64,000 nt of DNA, taken from positions 1 to 64,000 of the forward strand of contig MCFH01000089.1 of assembly GCA_002104945.1 (NCBI GenBank), in the 5' to 3' direction. The notes under the pieces are model-generated. The model was not told where the DNA came from and did not search any database. It worked only from the letters and a program-made list of their open reading frames with translations. A program made the translations under genes and the position numbers. This DNA is from Piromyces finnis (Eukaryota; Neocallimastigomycota; Neocallimastigomycetes; Neocallimastigales; Neocallimastigaceae). Below are positions 1 through 12,224 of the stretch, piece after piece. Numbering within the stretch: the stretch's first letter is position 1; every line of letters starts with the position of its first letter.

Positions 1-82
1 ATCGCTAAATATTTAAAAAAAAATAATGAATTTCTATTTTAAAATAATAAACAAAAATTAATATTTTTCAATTTTAAAATAG

Positions 83-595
83 AATAGAAAATACAATCTT
101 TTCAAATTGTTATTCAAATATTGGTTATTTAATACAAGTAAAAGCTTCGACTATTGAAAACTCTATAATTATCAGAAATTCAACTTTTACAAGTAATATA
201 TAAATTACCTTTTTTCAAAACGGAAAAAAAAATATATTTTTAAAAAAAGTATATTTTATTTAATTAATAGTATTTATCTTATTATAAATATATATATAAT
301 ATATATTTAAATATTTAAAAAAAAATGAATAATACATTAGATGTGATGACAATTTTCAAGGATACAACTAGTACATATTCTATTTCTGATTCCATTTTTA
401 AAAATATTTCATCAAAAATTTCAATACCGGTAATATCTGATGGAAAGTATTCCATATTTACTTTTTCTAATACTGAGTTTAGAAATATAAGGTATTAATT
501 ATTCAGATGATAATTAATGATTTTTAAGATTCATTTCTTATTGATTAAAAAATATATATTTTTCTTTTCATTTATTATATTCGTTTTTTTTAAAA

Positions 596-626
<31 letters not shown>

Positions 627-3600
627 TGTAGAACAATTAATGAATTATTTAATGAAGAATCTTCATATACCTTTAATAATGTATCATTTAAAAATATCAC
701 AACAAATTCTAAATTTCTTATGCATTTTTCAAATCATGATGTGATAATAAATCAAATGGATGCTGAGAATGTATCATGTATTGGTGATAGTGGGAATTCA
801 TTTTTTATTGCTTATGATACAGATATAATAAAATATAATAAATTATTAATTGATGGGATTACCATTAAAAATGTCAATTCAAATGGTTCTATTATAAAAA
901 TAGAAGGAAGGAACAGTATATTTAGTATAAAAAATTCAACAATTATTAATAATTCTTCATATGGTCCTATTATTAATATTACCTCAGATAATGTATGAAA
1001 TTTGCATAGCCTCATGAATTAATATTAATAATTATTTATATATATGTATATATATATATATTAATTTTTTATATCAATACTTTTCTTAATATAGTCAACA
1101 AATTTAATATCCAATATAGAATTCAATAATAATTATAATATAAATAGATATAGTTGTGGGAATATTCATTTTAGTAATGATTTAAACATAACAATAACGA
1201 ATTCCACTTTTAATAATAATCAATTAAAGAGTAATGGAGGAGTCATGTAAATAAATATGATATTAAATTTATTATTACCTAATTTTTTAAGAGTTGAACA
1301 ATAATTAATCATCATAACCATTTACATATAATAATCTATATAAATTTTATTTGACTTTTTTTTAAAAAAAAAAAAAGTTGTATGGATAATATATATAATA
1401 TGGAATTAAATTTAATTTCTAATCATTTCATTGAGAATAAAGCCAAAAATGGTGGAGCTCTCTATTTAAAAAATAATGATCATATTGATTTACATAATAA
1501 TAGATCAATTACTATCGAAAATAATATATTTGAAAAAAATCAAGCAGATGATTTTGGTGGAGCCATCTATTCCGAATATAATAATTTGTATTTAGCAACA
1601 ACAAAGAATAACAAAATTAATTATAATGAAGCAGGCATTATGGGAGGTGGAATTTATTCTCCAAATTTTATTGAAAAAAATTTATTTAATATCGAACATT
1701 TTACTTTTAAAAATAATAAAATGGGTGATTATACCACGAAACCAGCCTATGCTATATTAACAAATAAAAATAATTTTGATGAACCTATTCAAATAACTAC
1801 AGGAGATCGCATACACTTAACATTTATATTAAAAGATGAATTTAATAATGTAATTAAAGATGAAACAAAATATTATTCTACAATAACATTAAGAGTAATT
1901 TTGGAAAAAAAATATAAAAATGATAAAGTAGAAACGCATAATGAATTGGATTATAATTTAATTGGAAATATGGGAACATTTTCTAATGGTAAAAAAAAAA
2001 GCATTTTGAATTTTATTATTAAAAAAAATTATTATAATTTTTTCTAAAGTTTTTTTGAAATAATACCAAACACAATAATATATTTATATATTAATGAAAT
2101 AATGAAAAAAAAAGAGAGAGACACATTTAAATTTAATTAATTTAAATTTTCTTTACTGAAAAAAAAAAAAAAAAACTAAAGTATAAAATTATATATTTTT
2201 TTTATCCTTATTTTAAATGGTATTTAGGGGTTTGTGATTTAAATACATTTTTAATTTACGCCAAACCAAATATATATATTATGAAATTTATTGTTGAAAA
2301 TTATAATAGCGAAATAAAATTTAATATCAATAATATTGAAATTCAAGTGAATGATTGTAATCAAAATCAAATAAAAAAATTAAATAGAAAAGAAATACCA
2401 TATTGTGAAGATCCAAAATGTAGAGATAGTTGTCCTGTGGGTATCTATGCAAAATGCATAAAAAGTGATAATATCACATTAGAAAATGATATTAAAAACA
2501 ATATATGTAGTTGTTACACCGGATATACTGGGGAAAATTGTGAAAATAAAATTTTTATTAATTATAGGTAATATTATAGCATATGAAAATAATTTATTAA
2601 TACAAATTTTATATTTAGATTATCTAATTAAAAAAAAATTCAGAAAAAAAAAAAAGAAAGAGAGAAATTATAGACTATTTTTATTAAAATATTATAATAT
2701 TAATATATATTTATTGTTTTCTTTATATACAAAATAACATATTGTATATACATCTTATTTTTTTTTATTTTCTAGTTTCCTAAATAAAGTTATCATTGGA
2801 ATAACTACATTTATTATATTAATTGTCATAGTAGTTAATATCTTTCTATGGGTGAATAGAAATCAAAGTATTGTTAAAGACTTTGGATTTTTAATCATAA
2901 TATTAATTTCACTAAGTTTAATATTATTTAGTGTTAGCTATTTGTTTTCAACTTATACATCCTACAAAACCTGTTCATTGAAGTTTTTCTTTAAACACTT
3001 TGGAATATCTATTTTACTTTACGTTTTCGTTATAACACTTATGTTAAATTTTAAGTTAGGGATTCGTAAAAATTTAAATAATATAAAGAATTTTGAATCG
3101 GCGGAAGCATCTTTTGAAAAATCCTATAATAAAACATATAGAATAGATAATGGAAATATCAAAAAAATAAATATTAAGGATATTATAAATACAGCGGTTA
3201 ATGATAGTAGTTCTTCCAACAAAGGAATAGACATAAGTAGAAATATGATTAAAAATTATAATGATTATGGTGATATTTGTTATTTCACAACTCAAGAAAC
3301 AGATATGTATGAAGGAATGTTGAAAAAAATCAAAGAAATTAATATGCTTTATTTAAAAGCACTTTTATTATTATTATTCTATGTAGTAATTTTGATGGGC
3401 ATGATATTTATTAAAAGACAAAAGGATGAAAATGATATTAATTTTATTAAAAATAGTAATGGAGAATGGATCTATAAATGTAAACTTGATAAAATGGATG
3501 TACTTTTAGATTTTATGGAACTGTTAATATTTATCTTTACCTTTACAAAAAGTAATCAATTAAATTTTTATAATGGAATATTTCGTTATACCATATATAT

Positions 3601-4416
3601 ATTTTATTCTACTGAGATTGGATTATCATTTGGACCTCTTGTTAATGTAAAATAAAAATAAGGCTATTTTATTATTATTATTAATTAGTAGTAGTAGTAA
3701 TAATAATAATACTAATAATAGTAATAGTAATAATAATAGTAGTATTAGTATAGTATTATTAATATTATTATTATAATAATAATAGTGGTATTAATATTCG
3801 TATAGTATTATTAATATTATTATTATTATAATAATAATAGTGGTATTAATATTCGTATAGTATTATTAATATTATTATTATAATAATAATAGTGGTATTA
3901 ATATTCGTATAGTATTATTAATATTATATGTATTACTATTATTAGTAGTAGTAATATTGATATAAACAATGCTACTTTTATTAATTTAAAAGATATTTTA
4001 TCATTTTATATTAACTCTTTTTATTTTCTTTGCATATAATATAGATAATTAGCTATTATATTTTAAGAAACCAAAGAAAATCAAAAATTATTTTTGAAAT
4101 TATTTTGAATTCCATGTGCTATATCACTATATATTCGATATTTTTATGGGATAAAATATATTATATATTTAAAAAGGAAGGAAATAATGTATTTAAATAT
4201 TTTATTTGTATAAGACATGAAACATGTTCTATTCATCACTCTACAACATGTGAATGCAGTTTATTAATGACTAAGGAAGAACTTTTAATAAATGCAAAGA
4301 AAACAATAAATGTTTATAATGTTTGCAGGAAAACTTTTGTAATTATAAACAAACGATTAGCCTATGTTAGCCCAAAAATCAAATTAAAATATTTAAAATT
4401 TAATGAAGAAATATAA
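83..4416 (+). CDS. Class C GPCR with beta-helix and EGF-like ectodomain, 3' part of gene, 8 exons
   Basis: Eight exons can be joined with GT/AG borders and no frame break: 83-192, 341-491, 632-992, 1095-1246, 1378-1988, 2228-2567, 2776-3646, 4045-4416 (989 codons from 84 including the stop); the 5' end lies left of the window. The first five exons encode Asn/Ile/Ser-rich units of the NSTF/NNxF type, typical of a right-handed parallel beta-helix. Exon 6 carries an EGF-like Cys cluster (CEDPKCRDSCPVG ... CSCYTGYTGENC). Exon 7 starts with TM1 (about 2777-2850) and has a TM2-TM3 stretch with the family 3 Cys before TM3, then TM4-TM6 ending in GPLVN. Exon 8 gives TM7 (about 4087-4150) and a Cys/His-rich cytoplasmic tail. 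Class C receptors signal through G proteins from the plasma membrane; a cell-wall or polysaccharide ligand is only a guess from the beta-helix. The exact first acceptor (AG at 81-82 or 86-87) is uncertain. Confidence 0.75.
3660..3960. repeat. AT minisatellite inside the last GPCR intron
   Basis: Low-complexity ATT/AAT/AGT sequence with about three tandem copies of a unit of roughly 55 bp (3774-3940) that contains the non-trivial string GTGGTATTAATATTCGTATAG. It lies wholly within the 398-bp intron 3647-4044, which is about three times longer than the other introns of the gene (about 100-240 bp). Confidence 0.8.
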
Positions 4417-5851
4417 AAAAAAAAAAAAAAAAAAAAAAACAATTTAAAGATTCTTATATCACTTTTTTAATTTCTATCAAAATTTTTATTTATATATATG
4501 TTTAATGTTTAAAATTCTATTAAAATATTATACATAAAAATTATAATTATTCATTATTAAAATTAGATATACATAAACAATCGCCTATATATATTATATA
4601 TACTACAATAACTATTATAATTATATATTTTCTATAAAAAGAAATCTTTTTTTTTTTTTTTAAATAAAAAAAAAACAACCTATATTATCAAAAAAAAAAA
4701 AAAAAAAGTAACCCATAAAATTATTCATTTTACAAACTTTAAAGTAAATAATAATTAATGGTTAAGAATTAAATTTCATATATAGAAATTTTAATTTTTA
4801 CATAGTAATAGCCTCATTCAAATCAAAATGATTTTTTTTTAATATTATTACTATCAAAAGTTGAATGAATAATATTCAACATCACAGTATCATCATCCTT
4901 TAATCAATAAAGTTTTTTTCTTTTTTTTAATTCCTCTTTTTGAAATGATTAATGAAATTTTAATAATTTTAAACTTTTTTTTTATCATTCTTTCTTTTTT
5001 TTTTCATAAACTCTTTCCTTGGTGATAATAAAACTTTATTTTTTTAAAAGGTTGGTAAACTTCTTTTTTAAATTTTTTTATTATAAAATAAAGTTTTTAA
5101 ACATTTTTAATTATTGAATCAACTTTAATTAATTGTATAATATATTAAAATATATTAATTCTTTTAATTTAATATTCATAATAAATTTTATAATGTTTAC
5201 ATTTTTTAATTAATGTAAAATACATCATTGCAATACAATAAAAAACAAGGTTTTTTATAATAGGTATAAAACGCATATACTACACATACTATTTCATTTT
5301 TTTACTGTAATAAAATTAATAAAAAAGACAGGAATAAGAAATATAAAATTAGGAATTAATCCTAATAAAAAAAGAAAAGTTTAAAAGTGAATGAATTTAC
5401 ATTAATGTACATTAATGTAATGGAATATACAGCTTATAATGTAAATTAAAAAAAAATTATTTTTAATTAAATTTTTTTAATATAAATGAATATAAATGAA
5501 TATATTGTGTTATTTTGATTTTATATATTAATTTTAAAATAAATAAAAAAAAAAAAAAAAAGATAATTTGATAAAAAAGTTTTTTATTTTTTTTTTAAAA
5601 GTGGCAATTGAAAAAAAGAATTAAATGTCATTTTAAATATATATGTATATATATATATATCAACATAAACATGAAATTGAAATAGCCAAAAAAAAAAAGA
5701 AAAAAAAAACATTCATGTATATATAACAAAATTTTCATAAAAAGAAAAAGAATAAAAAACAGTAATTTACAACTATTTTCAAAAAAAAAAAAAAAATTTC
5801 TTCATCTTAAAGTCAATTATCATTGGTAAAGCTTTTTTCATATAAGAAACA
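4417..5851. other. AT-rich intergenic region, no gene seen
   Basis: Homopolymer-rich A/T sequence between the GPCR stop and the Stealth start. I see no ORF with amino-acid complexity, no tRNA and no repeat beyond poly-A/T and short TA runs. The last 150 bp before 5852 are A-rich and probably contain the Stealth promoter. Confidence 0.6.
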
Positions 5852-8800
5852 ATGCATGGAAGGTATAGAAGAGGTAGAAAAAAGAATTTATTACTTTGTA
5901 GTATTATATTTGGCCTATTTATATATTTTAATATAAAAATATCATTAGTTAAAAAAGAAAATTATAAATTTTCCAATGAAAATGTAAAAATAAAAAACAA
6001 GGAATTCTATAAAGAAAATAATGGTATAGAAAATAACTATGAAATTTATAGGAATCAATATAATCAGAAAAATAACAAATCAAATGTTGATAATGATAAT
6101 GACATTTTAAATTTAGGGTCAAAAAATATTGTAGATAATACTGATAATGATAATGCTTCGAAAGATAATTATATTGATATTGATATAAATGAATTTGGAA
6201 TTAGCGAAATTGATAATGAAGAACTGGATAATAATAAAATTAATGAAATTCCAAAAAATAATGATAATTCGCAATCATTTAAAAATATTGAAATTAATAA
6301 TGTTAAAAATGAAAAAGATAATTTATTGGAAAGTAATAACATTGCAGATGATATATTAGAAAATAATTTACATGAAAATCAAGAAATAAACAACCATTTG
6401 GGAAAGGATATTTTAAATAATAATCAGGAAAGTAATGATACGGATATGGAATTCATAGATAATAATGATATGGAAAAGGACAGTTTATATAAAGGTAAAA
6501 AAACATTTATAACAAATAATAAAGAAAATCAAATCGATAATAAAAAGAATTCTAAGGAAAGTAGTAGGGATTCATCATTAAATGAAAAAATACACGATCC
6601 AGATTGGGATATCATTAGAAGTTACAAAGGAGGCGAATTAGAACCTGAATGGGAATGGGCCAAAACTATTTCTATTGTTTATACTTGGGTAAATGGTAAT
6701 GATATTGATTTCTTAGATGAAAAATCAAAATATAATGGAGGTTATAGATCATTTAATAGTAGGGATCGTTCAGCGGATGAACTTCGTTATTCTATTCGTT
6801 CTTTAGAAAAATATATGCCATGGCATAAAGGAACCATTTACATTGTTACCAATAATCAAATACCCAAATGGCTGGATACGTCAAATCCAAGAATTAAGAT
6901 TATCTATCACCAACATTTCATTCCGGAATTTTACTTGCCAACCTATGACTCAAACGTCATAGAATTATTTTTAGATAAAATTCCAAACATTACTGAATAT
7001 TATTTATATTTTAATGATGATATTTTTTTAAATAATTATATTCATCCATCCTTCTTTTTTACCAGTAAAACTTTTTACCCAAAAGTTTATCGAAGTCGTG
7101 TTTTAACCTTGAAAAAAGATGTCGTAGATAAAGTCATTGAAGAAAACGATACCCGTAAAATGTTCCTTGCATCCAAATATTTTACTCGTGAAATACTTCG
7201 AGAATATTTTGATCCCAATTTTGAATATCGTTATTTACTTCATACCGTGTACGTTATATATCGTGATTTAATGGAACCATTCCGTCAACTTTTCAAAGAC
7301 GAAATTCAACTGATTTGTTCGGATAAGTTTAGAAGCCCTTTTGAACCTCACACCCTCTATCTCTATCAAACCTATTTATACTACGCAACACAACATGAAA
7401 AATTTCCAGTAAAATTAGGAGGACAAGGAAAAGCTTCAACATTTATAGGACACCCTCTTCCAAAAAAAATAGATAGTACTGTAAAAAAGTATTCTTGCGA
7501 AATGGTACCAGAAGAAATTAGTAAACAATATATTAAATTTGGAAGTATTACCAATAATTACAATATAAATCTTTTAAAATTCAACCGATTCAGAAATGAC
7601 AAAAATATCCTAGTATATAATTTCAATGATGAATATTCCACGGATATTTCCTTATATCAATTTACGGAATACATGATAAGTCGTTATCCAATCCCCTCCT
7701 CCTTTGAAAAAAAGGACTATATTGATTTAGAATTAGCCATTCAACCATTATTTGAACAAATTAATAAGCTAAGCGACACCATTGAAAATAAACTTCCAAA
7801 TAATTATAATAAAAAAGAAAATAAAAAAATGAATGAATTCCTAAAAAAATACCAATTAATCATGGTAAAGAATTATATAAATAATAAAGATTCTCTCTCC
7901 CCAATCCCCAGTCAAGTAAGTGAAAAAGAATATGAAGAAATTGATTTTCATTATTATTATGATCCTAATCTCCGATTAGAAGAAGAATGGGAATGGGCAA
8001 AACATATTTCTTTTGTTTATTATTTAGAAAAAAGAAGCAAAGATAAAAATAAGGAAAATAGAATTACAGAAGAAGACAAATTAAAGTATTCCCTACGATC
8101 TATACAAAAGTATTTACCATGGTTTAAAGGAACCATTTATATTATTACACAAAAGCAAGCCACAGAAAGGAATAATTATTTTTCCTGGTTAAACCAAAAT
8201 GCCCGTCAAATAAAAGTAGTATATCAAAATGATATTTTACCGGAGGCTTTTCAAAACACAAAAAATCGTCACGTTGTTGAAATGTATTTAGACCGACTTC
8301 CTGGACTATCAGAAAAGTTTATCTATATGAAATCGAATCAATATTTTATAAATTATACTCATCCACGATACTTTTTCAATATAAATCAATATCCAAAATT
8401 TATTTTCAAACCTCCTGTGTCCGAAGAAAGGGTCGGTCTTTTAAGTGAAAAAGACCAACCCTTTTATCAAACGCATGAACTCATTAAAAAATATTTTGGT
8501 AACAGTTTTTTCCGTTCCTATCGTTACCTTTACAATGCCCCGATATCTCTTTATCGTGATATTTTCCCACCGGTACGTGAATTATTTGAAGAGGAATTTT
8601 ATCATCGTATGATAGAAAGTAGAATTCCTAGTACTAAAGATCTTCTTCCTATGTACCTTATTACAAATTATATTATATATGGAGCATCTCAACCCTTTTA
8701 TCCTAGTTATGTTGCTGGTTACGGTGAAATTAGAAAGGTTAAACCACCGTTCCTTAATCCAGATCGTAGTGTTGTTTTTTACGGCTATGATATTCCTTCC

Positions 8801-9019
8801 AGAACAGTGAATCGAAATATTGCTGTATTGGAGCATCCCTTTTCAACAGAAATGGAATGGAATGAAATGAAATTGGAAGAATTATCAAAAAGTATAGATT
8901 ATGAAGTAATGATAAGTTTTGTTTTTATAAAACCAAGTAAATATACGTCAAAAATTAAACAACAATTTATGCATTTTATGGATAATTATTGTAAAGAAAA
9001 ATCTATTTTTGAACTTTAA
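5852..9019 (+). CDS. Stealth-family sugar-phosphotransferase, two tandem homologous halves
   Basis: 1055 aa, intronless. Residues about 13-33 form a single hydrophobic signal anchor after a basic N-terminus, so a type II Golgi-like membrane protein is likely; an Asn/Asp/Lys-rich stalk follows (about 35-255). First Stealth module: CR1 (VYTWVNGND, about 275), CR2 (ADELRYSIRSLEKYMPW from about 308, ending in the acidic YFNDDIF about 386-392), CR3 (EPFRQLF, about 475) and a weaker CR4. Stealth proteins such as GlcNAc-1-phosphotransferase alpha/beta transfer a sugar phosphate from a nucleotide-sugar donor. A second module starts about 446 residues later with the same WEWAK lead-in (about 711), LKYSLRSIQKYLPWFKGTIYI and LDRLPGLSEKFIYM, but its CR1 lacks the TWV(N/D)G core and the NDD of CR2 is replaced by SNQ. 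The second half is therefore probably a pseudo-catalytic duplicate with a structural or substrate-binding role. Acceptor and product unknown. Confidence 0.85.
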   Translation: MHGRYRRGRKKNLLLCSIIFGLFIYFNIKISLVKKENYKFSNENVKIKNKEFYKENNGIENNYEIYRNQYNQKNNKSNVDNDNDILNLGSKNIVDNTDNDNASKDNYIDIDINEFGISEIDNEELDNNKINEIPKNNDNSQSFKNIEINNVKNEKDNLLESNNIADDILENNLHENQEINNHLGKDILNNNQESNDTDMEFIDNNDMEKDSLYKGKKTFITNNKENQIDNKKNSKESSRDSSLNEKIHDPDWDIIRSYKGGELEPEWEWAKTISIVYTWVNGNDIDFLDEKSKYNGGYRSFNSRDRSADELRYSIRSLEKYMPWHKGTIYIVTNNQIPKWLDTSNPRIKIIYHQHFIPEFYLPTYDSNVIELFLDKIPNITEYYLYFNDDIFLNNYIHPSFFFTSKTFYPKVYRSRVLTLKKDVVDKVIEENDTRKMFLASKYFTREILREYFDPNFEYRYLLHTVYVIYRDLMEPFRQLFKDEIQLICSDKFRSPFEPHTLYLYQTYLYYATQHEKFPVKLGGQGKASTFIGHPLPKKIDSTVKKYSCEMVPEEISKQYIKFGSITNNYNINLLKFNRFRNDKNILVYNFNDEYSTDISLYQFTEYMISRYPIPSSFEKKDYIDLELAIQPLFEQINKLSDTIENKLPNNYNKKENKKMNEFLKKYQLIMVKNYINNKDSLSPIPSQVSEKEYEEIDFHYYYDPNLRLEEEWEWAKHISFVYYLEKRSKDKNKENRITEEDKLKYSLRSIQKYLPWFKGTIYIITQKQATERNNYFSWLNQNARQIKVVYQNDILPEAFQNTKNRHVVEMYLDRLPGLSEKFIYMKSNQYFINYTHPRYFFNINQYPKFIFKPPVSEERVGLLSEKDQPFYQTHELIKKYFGNSFFRSYRYLYNAPISLYRDIFPPVRELFEEEFYHRMIESRIPSTKDLLPMYLITNYIIYGASQPFYPSYVAGYGEIRKVKPPFLNPDRSVVFYGYDIPSRTVNRNIAVLEHPFSTEMEWNEMKLEELSKSIDYEVMISFVFIKPSKYTSKIKQQFMHFMDNYCKEKSIFEL

Positions 9020-10087
9020 AAAAAAAATCTTTTTTTTTTTTGATATTATTCTTTTTAATTCAATCCCCATATCCTTATTCTTATATCCTCTATATGAAAA
9101 TATTATTATTTAATTTAATTTATTAAAATTGGTTTATATATATATACATTTATCTTATTTATATTTCTATTAAAATTAGAAAAAAAAAAAAAAAAAGCAT
9201 TTCTCATAATTTAACATTTTAACATTTACTCCTAACTAAAATATTTTTTTTTCCTTCAAATTTTTGTATTATTTTTTTATTATTAATTAATTACAACTAT
9301 TATCGTATATCATATTTATTTAAAATCATTTTCATCACATAATATATATGGTATAGCCATATATATAATAATCATTATATATATATATATTTATTATAAA
9401 GAAATATAGCATTTATATTTATCCTTCATTATTAATTATTATTTTTATTTTTATTATCTGTTTTTAAAAAAAAAATAATAATAATAAAGAATTTTATTAT
9501 ATTTTATTATTATTAAAAAAAAAAGTAAAAATTTATTATAAAAGTAATTGATATCATTTAAATAACAAAAAAAAAAAAAGTTACACGGTAATTTAATATA
9601 TATAATGGCAGAGGTCGAATTTCTTCTGGCTAAAATCGTCAAAAATTTAGAATAATTATTTAAATTACTAATTCATCATACAATTTTTATTACTCAAATA
9701 TATTCTATAAAAACTTTAAATTTCAATAATTTATCTTTTTTAACAATTTACAACTATTTTCTCTTTCTTTTTTTTTTCTTATTATAAAGATTAAAAAAAT
9801 AAATTATAATTCCTTCTTAATAATAGAGTCATTGTATAAATAAAAAATATTATAGTTATTTATATTATCTAAATAATAATTAATTTTTTTCTTTTTTTTT
9901 TTTTTTTACTGTTTTATTATAATACTTCAAAAATTTTATATTTTATTTTCATTGTATTCTTAATAACATAAATTCATATTAATCATAACTTAATAATAAA
10001 AAGATATATTTTTAATAAAAGGCATTAAGATATAATACTACTAAATGAATGGATATATTAATTTTCTCTATATACATTATTTCTTAT
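9020..10087. other. AT-rich intergenic region with one tiny GC-richer ORF
   Basis: Mostly A/T homopolymers, (TA)n and ATT runs. The only complex stretch is 9605-9655 (+), an ATG-initiated 16-codon ORF (MAEVEFLLAKIVKNLE) of clearly higher GC than its surroundings. It could be a decayed exon or a chance ORF. No other gene is supported. Confidence 0.5.
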
Positions 10088-10512
10088 GTTGTTACTTTGA
10101 CTATTACTTTGACTATTACTATTACTATTACTATTACTATTACTATTACTTTGACTATTACTATTACTATTACTATTACTATTACTATTACTATTACTAT
10201 TACTATTACTATTACTTTGACTATTACTATTACTATTACTATTACTATTATTATTACTATTACTATTACTATTACTATTACTATTACTATTACTATTACT
10301 ATTACTATTACTATTACTATTACTATTACTATTACTATTACTATTACTATTACTTTGACTATTACTATTACTATTACTATTACTATTACTATTACTATTA
10401 CTATTACTATTACTATTACTATTACTATTACTATTACTATTACTATTACTATTACTATTACTATTACTTTGACTATTACTATTACTATTACTTTGATTAT
10501 TACTTTCACTAC
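10088..10512. repeat. Hexanucleotide microsatellite (ATTACT)n
   Basis: About 420 bp of ATTACT hexamers, interrupted at intervals by TTGACT variants (near 10097, 10109, 10150, 10216, 10353, 10467 and 10491) and one ATTATT. All three forward frames and the reverse frame stay open only because the repeat lacks stops, giving Thr-Ile, Tyr-Tyr or Val-Ile repeats. I regard none of these as protein coding. Confidence 0.95.
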
Positions 10513-10545
10513 GACAAGGCTTTGATAGAAATTTTCATTTAACAA

Positions 10546-12224
10546 TTAATAGAATATTCTAATATTTTACAATGATACTTTTAGGTATTATATTAATTAT
10601 CAACTTCGATTTTAATATATTTGTATTATAGAAAATGAATGAGTCAAATAAGGTTGATAGTTAATATAACTTTTAATTAAATTTAGTTTAATTTATTATA
10701 TTGAAACTTTATTAATAATTATAAATTTTAATATATTTTTGTCATACATCAAAAGTAATATCATATGAAATATGAAACATAAAAATGACACTTTTTTTTT
10801 TATACTTGATTCTATGATTAAAAAATTTAATTGTTAAAAAAAAAAAAAAAAGTATTTAAAAGGAAATCTGTTTTATAATTTAATTTAATATTTATGGATA
10901 CTTTAGGAAAATAATAAATTTTCATTTCGTTCAATGTTTTATTATTATTTGCTTGTTCAATGTTGTAATTACAAAATAGTGTATTGTTTATTCAACATTC
11001 TATGTTATTTAATATTAATATTAGTTGTTGCCAAATGTTGTAATGATAAATGCGCTGTTATTCTATGCTTATGATCCCATATATGTTATTAAATAGTTAT
11101 ATATTCATTTTAACCTTTTTATAAATTTAGATGATAGTATTTAGATAAATATAGATTTGTTGTTGTTGTTGTTGTTGTTGTTAAAAACTCAAATAGTATT
11201 ATTAATACTAATAATTTTGATTTGAATTACTCAAAAAATGTAATTTTTCAATATTTTCTATATCATCTTTTTTAATATTTTACGTTGAAATATATATAAT
11301 AATAAGTTAATAACTAGTAAATAACAATAATTGAACTATTTTTATCATTTGGTACAGTTGGTCCTCTATTATTACCTCTCTAATAAGGAAAAAGGTAATT
11401 TCATATCTTAAAATTTAGAATATTATTTCTTATAAAGGCTAAAACGATTTCCATTTATTTTTAAAATTATAGATGTTCCAACTTTTAATCCTACATTTCT
11501 AAAATTGATGATTACTTGAAAGATTATTGATAAATTTATATACTTTTTACCTAAATTATATATATTATATATATGATATAATTGATCAAAGAATAAAAGA
11601 TTAAAAAAAGGACACATAAAATATATATTTTTTACTATATAAAATACGTATATATTTTATCATTATTTTATTTTTTATTAATAAGTTATTTTAATTTATT
11701 ATTTTAGTTATAATAAATATTTACAATGAAAAAATTAAATATTTTTTTTATATTTTTAAAAAAAAAAAAATCTATTGTTGAAAAGTTGTTGTTAATAAAT
11801 AATTAATTATAATTTATTTTAAAAGATATTTTAAACTACTATATAAATTATATAAATATTTTTAATTTATTGATATATTAAGCATTTCTTTTTTTTTTTA
11901 AAAAAAAAAAAAAAATACGATTATTGTTATTATATAACACACCATTAATGTTATATCTATCTTGATTTGTTGTTGTTGATTTTCTTTTTCATAATTTTCA
12001 TAATATATCGGTAAAATGAATTATTCCTTGACAAATGTTATCTTAAATATATTGCTTGTTTTTATTTGGTTTCTTATCAATCAAATTAATATACATATAT
12101 ATATATAATTCTTTACTATATTGAATGGATAATCCTTTAAATAATTCATAAAAGTCATATTATGATGAATAATTCAGAAATATATATATGGGTATAGCAT
12201 CTATTTCATTGGGAAAATAAAAAT
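10546..12224. other. AT-rich intergenic region with short (GTT)n run
   Basis: No gene recognised. It contains a (TTG)n run of about eight units at 11157-11182, poly-A/T tracts at 11756-11770 and 11888-11914, and otherwise A/T-rich sequence. The right end is the 3' flank of the minus-strand symporter gene. Confidence 0.6.

Noticed and set aside
4105-4416. Separate small gene of 103 codons
   Set aside because: It is the last exon of the GPCR: splicing 3646 to 4045 keeps frame and supplies TM7 and the tail.
10045-10545. Open frames of Tyr, Thr-Ile or Val-Ile repeats on both strands
   Set aside because: They exist only because the ATTACT hexamer has no stop codon; no non-repeat protein sequence flanks them.
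11423-11617. 64-codon minus-strand frame
   Set aside because: Low-complexity Asn/Ile/Lys composition expected by chance in AT-rich DNA, no motif, no neighbouring exons.
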